Shown here: positions 12,004 to 23,295 of the stretch, one piece after another | Numbering within the stretch: the first letter of the stretch is position 1 | Layout of the letters: each line of letters opens with the position of its first letter | Origin: Orobanche coerulescens | Lineage: Eukaryota; Streptophyta; Magnoliopsida; Lamiales; Orobanchaceae | Reading direction: 5' to 3' | DNA: 64,000 nucleotides | NCBI GenBank assembly: GCA_033398695.1 | Contig: CM065801.1 | Location: 47,874,358 to 47,938,357, forward strand | Position numbers and translations under genes: made by a program | The notes under the pieces: generated by a model | What the model was told of the DNA's origin: nothing | Databases searched by the model: none | Seen by the model: only the letters and a program-made list of their open reading frames with translations

Positions 12004-12505
12004 CACACCCCCCCCCCCCTCGGGTCCCAAAATGACGAAAAATGATCCAGAAAGAGAATAAAAGCAATATGAATCGATATTTGGGCAACAATAACACGAA
12101 ATGGAAGTACGGAACCCCAAAACGATCTGAGGTACACAACCAAAGTCGAACAAGGAACAAATTCCCTAAACTTCTAGGAAATTACAAAAACGGCCCAAAC
12201 ATCCGAAATCACGATACAACGTCGGATTAACAATCCGAAACTCACAACATGCTCTACTCAATCATACGAACTCATGGAAGTAAGAAAATGACGAAATCGA
12301 ACGAGTTTAACGAGAATCAAATACACATGAGACCAAATAAAACACAAGATGAAATTACGTAAAAACATCATCGAGACCCGTCTAAGCGGAGAAACTCCAA
12401 GAACAAAATAGGTTCAGAATTCCAAAACAGTGCCAAGCGAGTTGTCGAAACGGACCTCCGCCGGAAAAATGAAAATTACCAGAAATCGAAATTGCGGATA
12501 TTACA

Positions 12506-12518
12506 TTCTACCCTCCTT
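12506..12518 (-). promoter_or_regulatory. LARD1 polypurine tract
   Basis: On the minus strand aaggagggtagaa lies immediately before the 3' LTR, preceded by the cgggacgaaacttctttta phrase seen before the 3' LTR of the coding chromovirus at 35072-44646. It would prime plus-strand synthesis. Confidence 0.8.
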
Positions 12519-13148
12519 AAAAGAAGTTTCGTCCCGAAACTTAAAATAGAGAGCGGTGGAACAATCAAGAAAATAACTACTTGCTCAGCCCCACATCATC
12601 ACGAGCAATGCGCGAATGCGAGGTTCTAAAATGTAAATGAACACGATAAGTCGAGGTGGAGGAGTATGAATTTCGAGACAATAACTCCAAGAGTTATGAA
12701 AATCACAAGACGGCTCAGACGTCCTGAAACCATGTTTCGAGCTCGACCAACCGCATCCAAGTTCATAACACATTCAGAAGTGTTAATTGCACGCGAGGGA
12801 ATATTAGTTTCGAACAAAATTTGCAAGGATTAAGTTCAGATATGGAAGACCACAATAATCCACGGGATTTAACAAAACAGCTCCGAAATTCGTTCGGAGG
12901 ACGACAGGCTAAGTAGAACAAGATAGTTTAAAATCGTCGAGAGGATCATAATTGAATTACCAACAACGAAAAATCACACAATACCGAAAATACTAAGGAA
13001 AGTATGGGTAATACACTCCCCCATACTAAAAGATATTTCGATCCCAAACTTAGAACAACAAGAGTTGGAAACATAGAGCAATGAAATGAAGAACGATCAA
13101 AGTCACAATTGTTCAAAACAGCAACGATTAGGACATATTACAAAATAT
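12519..13148. other. LARD1 interior, non-coding (3' side)
   Basis: No domain-bearing ORF. Two near-repeats of a chromovirus 3'-UTR-like phrase (around 12530-12560 and 13015-13050) suggest remnants left by deletion of pol. Confidence 0.5.
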
Positions 13149-13661
13149 TCATCCTCCCATGTTAGGCTCTTCAGAAGGAAACATAGGGTTTCGGGACATT
13201 CTCCAGTCACTTGCTCTGTTCGCCAATAGGGTAGCATTCTTTGCCAGTTCGGAAATTATCTCACAATGCTTCTCCCGATGACCTTCGCACCCGCACCGGT
13301 AACAAGTCAAGAGTGGAAAGGGACAATTTGCACGAACATGTCCCTGACGATTGCAGTTGAAGCACCCTCCCTTCTTACCGAGAGTCACCGATGCTGGCTT
13401 GGGATTCCAAGCGCTCACTCCCGATCGCGAAGACGACGCGTTCGAACGACGTGGGGGTTTGGGAGCCTTAGACTCGCCGACCAAAAATTTCCCAGATGTC
13501 CTCCGTCTCTTGGCTTCGCTCGAGGGCTCGACCACTGAGGAGATTTCATAGGATATCGTTTGATTTTGATACTCCTTCACCGTAGCATGAATCGTGGTCG
13601 TACGAACCACCTCGCCGCTTCCATTTCCATCATCACGTCTACGTCCGTTGTGGCTCGACAT
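13149..13661 (-). CDS. LARD1 gag-like protein with two CCHC zinc knuckles
   Basis: An intact ORF of about 170 codons from a start reading MSSHNGRRR; an upstream in-frame Met at 13727 adds 22 hydrophobic residues and seems less likely. The N-terminal half is basic and Ser/Arg-rich. The C-terminal half has two CCHC knuckles: CFNCNRQGHVRANC and CYRCGCEGHREKHC, each C-x2-C-x4-H-x4-C. Such knuckles in retrotransposon gag bind RNA during packaging. The capsid part of gag and all pol domains are missing. It is the only open frame in the interior, so the protein may still be made, perhaps acting on the element's own RNA while other elements supply pol (inference). Confidence 0.7.
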   Translation of the reverse strand: MSSHNGRRRDDGNGSGEVVRTTTIHATVKEYQNQTISYEISSVVEPSSEAKRRRTSGKFLVGESKAPKPPRRSNASSSRSGVSAWNPKPASVTLGKKGGCFNCNRQGHVRANCPFPLLTCYRCGCEGHREKHCEIISELAKNATLLANRASDWRMSRNPMFPSEEPNMGG

Positions 13662-14757
13662 ACTAATACGGATAACACCGATCAACAGTATCAGTTTATC
13701 AGACGTATAATATACCACAATTATCAACCCGAGTTTTAGTTAGCATCTTTAGAATAACGGTACTATCGTAAAGCATAAAGTTTTATGAAGTCAGTTTCGA
13801 GTTCCTCGACGAGGACGATCATTATATGTATGCACTTAATGAAAACAAATTTTTTGAAAATAAGGGCTAGTCACGTTACGCCCAAGACTTGTAAACACTG
13901 TCTTTTATTTCGGAAGAGGAAGTTTATATAACGACTCTAAAAATTATTTTCGAGTGATGTATAAAAGAAAAAAAAAAGAAATCGAAAATTAATTCGTAAC
14001 TAATTTGAAATATTTCAAAAATGTTGAGTCCCAAATACCACAATTTTGAAAACCTTTCCTCTTCTTCCAAAATGTTTATTCGAAAGAATTTTCCACCGAG
14101 ATACGTGACCATTTAACATGACGATATTAAATCATGGCTTCACACAATGTTAGAAAATTTCAAAGCATCACTTTAAAATATTCGTGATACTACTGTACGC
14201 CAGTGGGCCGTGCGGAACCCACCAGGCTAAAAATCATTAAAAAAAATGTTCAAAATGCCAAAAAAGGCCGAAGTCGGTAATATTCTCAAATACTCACAAA
14301 AGTCATTTATAAAATATCAAATACCGTCATAAGAATACTATCAAAACATGCAAGACCAAAATATCAAAACTCGGTTTGCAAGATATCAAAAGCCGTCTTA
14401 AAATACTCATGCGGTGGATAAAATTATCATTCATAAATTTATTCTAATAAAGTACCGAAACAGATAAACATGCTCGACTTCCGAAGCATACTACATAACC
14501 ATTTATACTCGGACCGCCTACGCATGTTATATCCTAAAACGATAATATCACCAACAAGTTCCAATTCCTAGTTCACATTAAACATATTAGCACAATATAA
14601 TCAAATACGTATATAAGGGGACTTACGATCGGGAGGCTTACCATCACGGATTGCCGAAAGATGATGTCGGAACCACGATACTAATCACAACTCTGATGCG
14701 CGCGACTTACACAAGACATGGAATTGACCCAACGGCCTAGGTTTTTCGCAAACCTAA
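13662..14757. other. LARD1 interior, non-coding (5' side)
   Basis: AT-rich and without coding signal. At about 14194-14235 a phrase (cagtgggccgtgcggaaccc...) resembles the opening of the LARD2 LTR (gccgtgggccccgagacagaaccc), hinting at shared ancestry or a captured LTR fragment. Confidence 0.45.
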
Positions 14758-14769
14758 GCTCTGATACCA
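14758..14769 (-). promoter_or_regulatory. LARD1 primer binding site (initiator tRNA-Met)
   Basis: The minus strand reads TGGTATCAGAGC four bases inside the 5' LTR end (14774). This is the sequence complementary to the 3' end of plant initiator tRNA-Met and fixes the element's orientation. Confidence 0.9.
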
Positions 14770-14773
14770 TAAA

Positions 14774-17700
14774 TGTAACACCCCCAGAATATGTCCGGGA
14801 ATGTCACACGCCGTAGACCCTTATCACAAGGATCTACCAGGCTAAACTCCAAAAGACTACTCAATGATTGACCGACCGGGGTCAAAATTAAATGCAAAGC
14901 AGACCGACAAGGTCATAAACCAATTCAGAAACTAACGACATTCATATTACAATGACAACAATAAACTTGAACACATAAAAGAATGACAACTCAATTTAAT
15001 AAATGATAACTACACCCATGCAAGGGTGAATACTCGAACGACAGAGAAATACCGACCAAAATGATACAAAAGAAAAGACTCTGACTCTGGTGTGATTAGC
15101 ATCGTCGTCTTCCATCTCTTACCAAGCCAATCCTGTGACTGCTCCCGAGCTGCCAAAACCTGAGCGCATAACAGGCACCCACCCCCCGAAAACTTGGGGG
15201 TTAGCAAACTGGAATTTTGCTAGTGCAAGTACATAATATACAAGATATACGAACAGTAACAACACAAACTTCAACCGCCGTGAAGCCTTAACACAAACCA
15301 TACATTCCCACAACAAGACATTAATAACACTCGCATATACAAGGTGAAAGATAATCACATAGTCATGTTCTCTTTACGGAAAATAACATTAATGAAACTT
15401 TAAACGAGCCCAAGGAGTCAGGAAGATCCCTTTTTGTAAAAAGGAAAAGTATTTTGATAAAATAGTTTGCAAACATTATTATTGACTCGGGCCGTCTAGG
15501 GGTTTTTAAAATCGAATGGGAATAATTTTGAAAATAATTTCAAAAGCTCTCGGGTCCTTGACCCAACATATGGAAAACAATTACAGACGAAATCATTACA
15601 ACATCTCACAGGGTTCTCAACTCAATCCAAATAACATCATCACGAAATCAATCATCTCATCATTTCACAGGGTCCTCGACCCGATACACAGAATGGCACC
15701 ACAATACAATCAAAGGCACAATCTCTCGTTCGACATATCCTGCTCAAGACCCCCGATTAATTAACCCTCGGAGATTTCGTCAAACCTCCTTGGGTAATTA
15801 ACCCTGATACCAACGCTTTTAAAAACAATTTAAAACAAGCTTTCAAAAACACGAATCGCGAACTATATCAAGACAAACATTTGAAAGTGAGTTGAAAGAA
15901 TTTGAGATACGAACATCGTTCGGTAACGGGGTCTTAGCTATCACTCAAATACCCGTAACCAATAAGCCTGCCAGGCGCCTCCCTTGCGCACCTGTGTACC
16001 GGCGTTCACTTCCATCATGTTGGCCGCTCATTGAACATGTCACCGCACCGGCGTCACTCCCGCAAGAGCCGCCCCTTGCGCGCGCATTAGGTGACATCTG
16101 CGTTCACCACCCATATGGAGCCGCACATTGCAAAGATACACTGTGCCGGAGTGCACGCCCCGCCCTCAGAGGTTCCCGGATACGACGTTTCTCACAACAA
16201 GTATCCACATTATCACAAACATCAAGCACATGGACAAACATCACAATAATTTTCAACTCGGTACATCAAGTCACACAATTTTTCCGCCAGTCCATAACCA
16301 CACAAGTAGACAGTAACACGCACGTTATTAATCAAACTCAATCACAATAAGCATTCAAGCATAACCAATCAACACCGCACATATATCTCTATATTGCGAC
16401 TCAACCAAATATATATATATATATAACCTTACTATATATATGAATGACTATAGTTCATCCATCAATCCAAGTTGAGTACGTCAACTAGTGTTAGCATTTA
16501 TCACTCGTCAATCACCGACATAAGCATGTATATCAATATACGTATTTACATACATATATTTAACATATAAATATATATATATATATAAATACATATATAT
16601 ATATATACACATACATATACATATATATATACACACATATATACATCCGTATAAACTCATACACTTCGACAACAATGATTTCACGCAGTTACAATTCGTA
16701 TATCGAGGTAGTTGCCTTGGTAATACGACGCGAAGGAGACGACGAAGGAATAGGTTTCGGTCCGAACAATCCTCTCAAATCCGACCCTAACACAATAATG
16801 ATATACAATCAATCTCAAGATCATGAATACGAAGAAATTCCTCCTAGTTCTACCCGTTGGGACAATTCATCGAACATCAAGAGTGTATAGGGAATTGAAA
16901 TCGGTCAACGGTGAATTAACGGGATTTCATCCCATCCAATAACAAGGGAACCAAGGATCACGAGTATACTATCGAAATCTAACAACAACATCGGTTAAAT
17001 CGGGTTAAAATACAAGATCATCACCAAACCCTCCCCAAAATCATACTAGGGTTAAAGGAGTTCTTACCTCTTGAAGATTCAAGCCCTATAATCCGAAGAA
17101 CACGTGCTAGATCCACAATCCGAGCTACACGATCGAAAGAAGATGAAGAAAAACACACAATCAAATGGTAGATGGAGAAAAATCCCCCTCTCAACCCTCT
17201 CTCTCGCGTACGGTGGAAGGAAGGAAGAAATGAACTGCATCCGCTGAAAAGAAACGCTGATATAGCGCTGACCGCATTGTGTGCCGCGGCTCAGCTAAAC
17301 TGTGCCGTGGCACAGGGCCAAAAATTGCGCCCAGTGATCGGCTGACCGCTCGTTGTGCCGCGGCTCATTCGAAGTGTGTCGCGGCCCAGACTCGGACTGT
17401 GCCGCGGCATGCGGTAAAGTAGGTTTTGGCCGGCAAGTGCCACACGGGTGTGCCGCGGCCCGGACAAGTGTGTCGCGGCACTGACTCGGCTGTGTGCCAC
17501 GGCGCACAATCCTTGTGCCGCGGCACACGGTACAGTCTGCTCGGCCAGCGACTGGGTAATGTGTGTGCCGCGGCGCACAATACTTGTGACGCGGCCCACA
17601 CCCCCCCCTCGGGTCCCAAAATGACGAAAAATGATCCGGAAAGAGAATAAAAGCAATATGAATCGATATTTGGGCAACAATAACACGAAATGGAAGTACG

Positions 17701-18094
17701 GAACCCCAAAACGATCTGAGGTACACAACCAAAGTCGAACAAGGAACAAATTCCCTAAACTTATAGGAAATTACAAAAACGGCCCAAACATCCGAAATCA
17801 CGATACAACGTCGGATTAACAATCCGAAACTCACAACATGCTCTACTCAATCATACGAACTCATGGAAGTAAGAAAATGACGAAATTGAACGAGTTTAAC
17901 GAGAATCAAATACACATGAGACAAAATATAACACAAGATGAAATTACGTAAAAACATCATCGAGACCCGTCTAAGCGGAGAAACTCCAAGAACAAAATAG
18001 GTTCAGAATTCCAAAACAGTGCCAAGCGAGTTGTCGAAACGGACCTCCGTCGGAAAAATGAAAATTACCGGAAATCGAAATTGCGGATATTACA
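14774..18094 (-). repeat. LARD1 5' LTR (minus-strand sense)
   Basis: A 3,321-bp partner of 9137-12505 with the same order of AT microsatellites (about 16408-16640) and CCGCGG array (about 17279-17595). Differences concentrate in the microsatellites, the CpG array and a patch at about 15118-15200. Confidence 0.92.
17279..17595. repeat. CCGCGG array in LARD1 right LTR, CpG-decayed
   Basis: The counterpart of 11688-12003 with only about six perfect CCGCGG cores. Others appear as ccgtgg, gtcgcgg and ccacgg, each one C-to-T or G-to-A change at a CpG or neighbouring cytosine. Parts of the array are also shortened. Confidence 0.85.
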
Positions 18095-19108
18095 ATGGGG
18101 GCTTACGTATGTTAACTGTATTTGACAACGTATGTAATGGAAGTGCAGTTTATAAAAAAACAGCTCTTGTCTTTCATTTTGTACGATCCAAAATTCATAT
18201 TTTCTTCAAGTTACCTTCCTTGTGCCTCCCTAGATCGATAGTTTCCTCTTCCATCTTGTCTTTGAGCCGTGCATCTTGGATTTGAGCTTATTGATTGGAA
18301 GTTTGGAGTGTGTTCTTGAAGTTTTGGCGTTGTTCTTTATTTTCTTGAGGTTGGTTATGTAAACTCATGTTGATTCGATATTATTGATGATGTTAGTAAG
18401 GAGTAATTCAGATAATGTTAGGTTAATCAAGTATAACATGATAGTTATTGGAATTATGAACAAACTAAATGAAGAACATGATATTGTTGTTAGTATTACT
18501 TCTTGAATGGTTGAAGATGTTGTTAGATAACATTGTTGTAGTTGATTATGTCAAAAACCTGATTATGAACACGACAATAGAACTTATAAGGTAAGAATGT
18601 TCTTGATGCTTAGGGATTTTGATTATAATCATGTCTTGAAAAGGTTTAGTTAATTCCTTGGGAGATGACAATGCACTATGAAGTAACACTCATGAATTTG
18701 ATACATTCATAATGAACTTAATGAATTGATGAAATGGATTGTCTAAAACATTATGTTCAAATGTTGGTAATATTCTGAAAAGGATTATTACAATATGGGA
18801 TGATATTAATCTATTGAAATGATTAATTCGAGTTGTTTTGATGAATAATCGTGTTCAAGGTAATAACAAGAGTTGTAAAGGACACTTTAGTATGATAATC
18901 CTTGTATATTAGGTATATGTTGAAGAATCTTAAGAACATGATAATCCGATTGTTAAAGGTGAATTAGGTGTATTAAAGTTCGTTAATAGTCAATAGTATG
19001 TTCATTGGGATAGGATGAACTATTCAGATAGAATTACGGGTGTCGTTTCCTATGAATTGATATCATTATTGTATGAATGCGTTGTTGAATGAGTTAGGTT
19101 TCATTCAA
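18095..19108 (+). mobile_element. LTR relic, unit 1, right part
   Basis: Continuation of the relic interrupted at 9136. It holds the end of the ACGTACGT array, a TATA-like tttataaaaaaa (about 18150-18160), a pyrimidine-rich leader and a tcttgaggttggttatg phrase like the leader/donor regions of other LTRs here. It matches 20848-21846 over about 1 kb. At 19096-19109 it is joined directly to the truncated WNK copy; this is the tandem-duplication breakpoint. Confidence 0.65.
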
Positions 19109-19606
19109 GGTTATCATGTTCACAGTTCTGTTGTCGTAATCGAGCGAGGAGGTATGGCACTTCGTGATGTTTATGTGGTTCAAGGATTTTAACAAAACTG
19201 CCTCGGAACACAGTGTCTCTTGATTTTGGTGGGAGTTTGTTAGGGTTTTTTCGATGTCGTCGAAACAGGGGCAGAGGGAGGGGGTCCAAGGAGGTCCACG
19301 GACCCCCCGCCGGATGTAAATTTCCTTATAAATAGGGGAAACTTTATATATAGTTGTTCGACCTCCGTAATTTTTATAGCTCCAGACCCTCCTGAATAAA
19401 TGCTCTGCTTCCGCCACTGTTCGAAACAGATCTGACTCCAAGCGATCTCCATATTTTCAGACCGATCGAACCCTTTATACACATCTTTGAAAGCTACTTG
19501 GCCCAAGATTTTTTTAAATCGGGCGTAGTGACCGCACGACGACTTTTCTGCAACGTCAGATTCGTTGAAACCTGGATTTTTTTATGTGAGATTCTTCAAG
19601 ATCCAT
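19109..19606 (-). pseudogene. Truncated WNK kinase pseudogene (tandem duplicate)
   Basis: This segment matches the 5' part of the WNK gene (6863-7198; start codon at 19604-19606) but stops within kinase subdomain IV (...NRTVNMIT). The catalytic loop, DFG and the rest are absent. It is broken in three ways: an extra T in a T-run (about 19576-19582) shifts frame around codon 9; the glycine loop reads GQVAFK in place of GRGAFK; and a 154-bp hAT-type MITE sits in the frame at 19266-19419. It cannot encode an active kinase. It arose when the segment starting mid-gene was duplicated in tandem, which explains why only the 5' end and upstream region are present. Confidence 0.92.
19266..19419. mobile_element. 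154-bp hAT-type MITE in the WNK pseudogene
   Basis: The ends CAGGGGCAGAGG and TCCGCCACTG are imperfect inverted repeats of the common plant hAT type (CAGTGGCGGA...). The flanks gtcgaaa (19259-19265) and ttcgaaa (19420-19426) form a 7-8 bp target duplication with one mismatch. The intact gene at about 7010-7025 lacks the insert, confirming both ends to within a base or two. Confidence 0.85.
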
Positions 19607-20377
19607 GGTGAAGGCTAATGATTAATCAACAGGATGAATTAGTCCGAAAAAAAAAAATAGAAGAACAGCGCTAAATAACAGGATGTTCGGAGAACGCTTC
19701 CATGGCGACTGAGAACGAATTATGAAGTGAGTAAGAACAGACTCGAGAGTAAAAGCAATCCATCTTCGACGATGATCTCATAACATGTTTTTTCCTCCAG
19801 GCCCAAGTTTCTTCGATTAACCCCATTGTTTTCTTTTCATCCAATTTATTTTTGGTATGAAAAAGAGGAAAAAATAGAAAATTCAAGACGGTGAGGAGAA
19901 AACGATGAACAAAGGTGTAGTTTTTGGAGGAAAACCCTATCTGTGAATTGAATGAATAAATAACGGAGAGGAATATTGTGATTGGATATGTATAATTGAT
20001 AAGTTTGAAGTAAACGGCAACTCTGTAAGGGTAAAAGGATCGGAGAATCTGGACTCAGTTGTGTTATTGTTATGATGATGATCCGAGGGTTAAGAAAATC
20101 ACCACGCTTTGAGGAATTCTACTTATCAGAATATTTTACATGACATTTTATCTTTTTTCTTATTTGGTTGTGGTTCGATTGATTGGCGGTGCTATTTGAA
20201 TTCTTTTGAGCTGCAAATTGATCAATGAATCCACCTCCGCTCTAGCGCGGCTAGATTTTCCATGATTGGTGTGCTGGTCGGCTTAAATTTTTTAAATTAA
20301 GCTACATCCAATCCAACCAACTATCTTATACGGTTCGTATATCCCAATTCATGATTCAATCCAGGACCTAGGTCCAT
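19607..20377. other. Duplicate of the WNK upstream/promoter region
   Basis: Co-linear with 7199-7841 and 8490-8619, lacking the hAT-like element (empty target at 20242-20249). It has no coding content. Scattered substitutions and small indels show the duplication is not very recent. Confidence 0.8.
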
Positions 20378-21846
20378 TGTAATATTCGACTGTAATTTTC
20401 TTATCTACTATTGTACTACTCGAATAATTTGAATATCGTTGAATCATGTTGCATCTAGTATAATAATTATTGATGTTGAGATGTATCAGGATCGAATTAA
20501 TTATTAGCCTTTAGTGCCTAACGTACGTTATGGCTCCAGCGTAACGTACGCTATTTTCCTCGGCCTTACGTATGTAAAGCGCTTAGGCTTACGTAAGTAA
20601 TGTAGAGAATCTGATCCGATTTAAACATTCGGCATGGTGCGCCACGCAGATCCGGAAATTTGGGCTTTCGAGGCAGCTCAGTCAAACGTACATTATGTAC
20701 GTTATGCTTATGTAATAACGTACGTAATGGTGGAGAGCTTACGTATGCATTACTGGCAACGTACGTAAGGGTGTAGGTGTTTTGAAACAGCAGCCTTTGG
20801 AGGCCTATTACGTATATAACAACATATGTGTTAGCGTACGTAATGGGGGCTTACGTACGTTAACTGCATTCGATAACGTACGTAATGGAAGTGCAGTTTA
20901 TAAAAAAAACAGCTCTTGTCTTTCATTTTGCACGATCCAAACTTGATATTTTCTTCAAGTTACCATCCCTCTGCCTCCCTAGATCGATACTTTCCTCTTC
21001 TATCTTGTCTTTGAGCCGTGCATCTTGGATTGAAGCTTATTGATTAGAAGTTTGGAGTGTGTTCTTGAAGTTTTGGCGTTGTTCTTCATTTTCTTGAGGT
21101 TGGTTATCTAAACTCGTGTTGATTCCATATTATTGATGATGTTAGTAAGGAGTAATTCAGATAACGTTAGGTTAATCAAGTATAACATGATAGTTATTGG
21201 AATTATGAACAAACTAAATGAAGAACATGATATTGTTGTTAGTATTACTTCTTGAATGGTTGAAGATGTTGTTAGATAACATAGTTATAGTTGATTATGT
21301 CAAAAACTGATTATGAACACGACAATAGAACTTATAAGGTAAGAATGTTCTTGATGCTTATGGATTTTTGATTATAATCATGTCTTGAAAAGATTTAGTT
21401 AATTCCTTGGGAGATGACAATGGACTATGAAGTAACACTCATGATTTTGATATAATCATAATGAACTTGATGAATTGATGAAGTGGATTGTCTAAAATAT
21501 TATGTTCAAATGTTGGTAATATTCTGAAAAGGATTATTACAATATGGGATGATATTAATCTATTGAAATGATTTAATTCGAGTTGTTTTGATGAATAATC
21601 GTGTTCAAAGTAACAACAAGAGTTGTAAAGGACATTTTAGTATGATAATCCTTGTATATTAGGTATATGTTGAAGAATCTTAAGAACATGATAACCCAAT
21701 TGTTAAAGGTGAATTAGGTTTATTTAAGTTCGTTAATAGTCGATAGAATGTTCATTGGGATAGGATGAACTATTTGGGTAGAATTACGGGTGTCGTTTCC
21801 TATGAATTGATATCATTATTGTATGAATGCGTTGTTGAATGAGTTA
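20378..21846 (+). mobile_element. LTR relic, unit 2
   Basis: The unit-2 copy of the relic at 8620-9136 plus 18095-19108, uninterrupted. It starts TGTAATATTCG, holds an ACGTACGT array (20519-20885), a TATA-like tttataaaaaaaa (about 20898-20910) and a long leader. It is cut at 21846/21848 by the Sirevirus 5' LTR. Confidence 0.65.
20519..20885. repeat. ACGTACGT palindrome array (unit 2)
   Basis: Matches the array at 8811-9136 position for position with variable decay: some sites perfect here and mutated there, and the reverse. It ends about 15 bp before a TATA-like box. Confidence 0.85.
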
Positions 21847-21847
21847 C

Positions 21848-23185
21848 TGTTGGGATAAAACAATCATGTATCGAAGTTTTGATAAAGTGCCAATATACAG
21901 CAAAGCAGCAGTCTCGGAAGACGGTCGAAGTTGTTGAAATAATCAATCCTGTGTCGAAGTCTTCTCATAATACCAACATACATCAAAAGTATAAAGATCC
22001 ATCATACAGCAAAGAGACTCATCTGTCTATATGACGCTAAGTATGGAAGCTGTCCTAGTATCCTTCCATACAGTATCAGTCTAAGATAGCCTACAACACA
22101 TAGCCTACAGTACATAGCCTACAGCAATATGTTGGATACAACATCCAGGCTGTAAGTATTGAGATCTTCAATACTTATCCAAACAAGACTTAAAACCGTT
22201 GGAAAGAATCTGCCTTATTTGCTAAAGTCAAGTCCCGTTTGAAAAGAAGTATTTAAATACTGAAAGGATAAAGAATTTAAATACTAAGCCGACAGAGTTC
22301 TTCAAACAAGGAGCAAAAACCGGATTGTGCTTTATTCAAATAAATCATCCCGTTGGAACGGACTTTTGCTCAACAGATATATTCTCAAACAGATCTATTT
22401 AGAGGCTATATATATCCCGAAGATTGAAGATCAGTATACGAATATATACCAATAGAATACTTGAAGATTTACGAACGAAGAACTATACTCGAGCTTTCAC
22501 AAGTATTCAAACTAAGATATACTGAGATTCCATGAGATCCTCTAAAGAACAGTATATCAAGAGCAGTAATATTTCTTCAGGCATTCAGTCTATCCTAAGA
22601 GAAGAAATATACAAGTACTCTCTCTTGAACAACACATCATTAGCTCAAGCTCAAGAAAGTCAAGCTGTTGTTCAAACAACGTTCTTACATTGAAGAAAAC
22701 CATAAGCCCTGTGTGGACTGAGAAAGCCTTGATTTTTCTGAACTGTGTGTGACGGATCTACATTGTGGATACGAAGCTTCGGAACTGTGTGTGAAGAAGC
22801 CAGTCAAGTGTTAGCCTTAACCAATCTGTATGAACGGTTGAAAACTACGATCTTTGTATCAATCTGTGTAAACGATACAATGATAGGTTTGATTATAAAT
22901 ACGCAGTTGTGTACACAGTATTTATAATAAACTTTGTACTCCTGTGTGGAGGACCAGTAGACGTAGAGGGGTTTACCTCGAACCACTTTAAATCTTGTGT
23001 TATTTAATTTCTGCATTTACTGTTTTAATAATTGTGATTATTTTAACTATACACTTCATACCTAGTTGCTGTATTTACAGCAACTTACTGTTACAAGACT
23101 TCCGCTACGCACTTTAACTTGATAATCGTACAACTTGTTGCTTAAACATTTTCCAAGATGTATTCTGTATACTTAGTGGCCAACA
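21848..23185 (+). repeat. Sirevirus 5' LTR
   Basis: TGTTGGGATA...GGCCAACA, 1,338 bp. A TATA box (gctatatatatccc, about 22405-22418) precedes a leader. Repeated agcctaca phrases occur at about 22090-22125. The PBS follows two bases after the end. Confidence 0.82.
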
Positions 23186-23187
23186 AG

Positions 23188-23199
23188 TGGTATCGAAGC
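23188..23199 (+). promoter_or_regulatory. Sirevirus primer binding site
   Basis: TGGTATCGAAGC two bases after the LTR resembles the initiator tRNA-Met site TGGTATCAGAGC with two differences. Confidence 0.75.
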
Positions 23200-23295
23200 G
23201 GTTGATTCTAATAAGAATCAGTCGTATATTTGACCGAATCTGATCCAAAATCACTTATTTTTGTCAAATAGTCTTTTTCTTTCCTATATTCTCAT

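Larger units (their letters stand above)
9137..12505 (-). repeat. LARD1 3' LTR (minus-strand sense)
   Basis: A 3,369-bp LTR bounded by TGTAACACCC and ATATTACA. In plus coordinates it has an AT microsatellite zone at about 10758-11030 and a CCGCGG array at about 11688-12003. On the minus strand the array precedes a weak TATA (tatatcag, about 11645-11652), a CT-rich leader and a splice-donor-like AGGTAAG (plus cttacct, about 11447-11453). ORFs at 9373-9660 and 11405-12160 come from the LTR and GC array and are not genes. Confidence 0.92.
9137..18094 (-). mobile_element. LARD1: pol-less LTR retrotransposon, 8,958 bp, TSD atggg
   Basis: Two long direct repeats (9137-12505 and 14774-18094), both TGTAACACCC...GGATATTACA, flank a 2.27-kb interior. 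The element lies between perfect 5-bp duplications atggg (9132-9136, 18095-18099); the paralogous empty site is at 20843-20847. Orientation is minus: a PBS matching initiator tRNA-Met (minus TGGTATCAGAGC, plus 14758-14769) and a purine tract next to 12505. The termini and PPT resemble Ty3/gypsy chromoviruses of the Tekay/Del type, but no RT, RNase H or integrase is present. Only a two-zinc-knuckle ORF is coded. The LTRs look close, with a few differences in the first 340 bp by eye, so insertion is fairly recent. Confidence 0.92.

Noticed and set aside
11405..12160. Several overlapping ORFs of 86-192 codons on both strands, Arg/Ala/His-rich
   Set aside because: They are open only because of the CCGCGG array, occur again in the paired LTR (17291-17834) and have no domain. 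Not genes.
19094..19506. A second functional WNK-like gene
   Set aside because: It lacks the catalytic domain, has a frameshift, a changed glycine loop and a MITE insertion; called a pseudogene.
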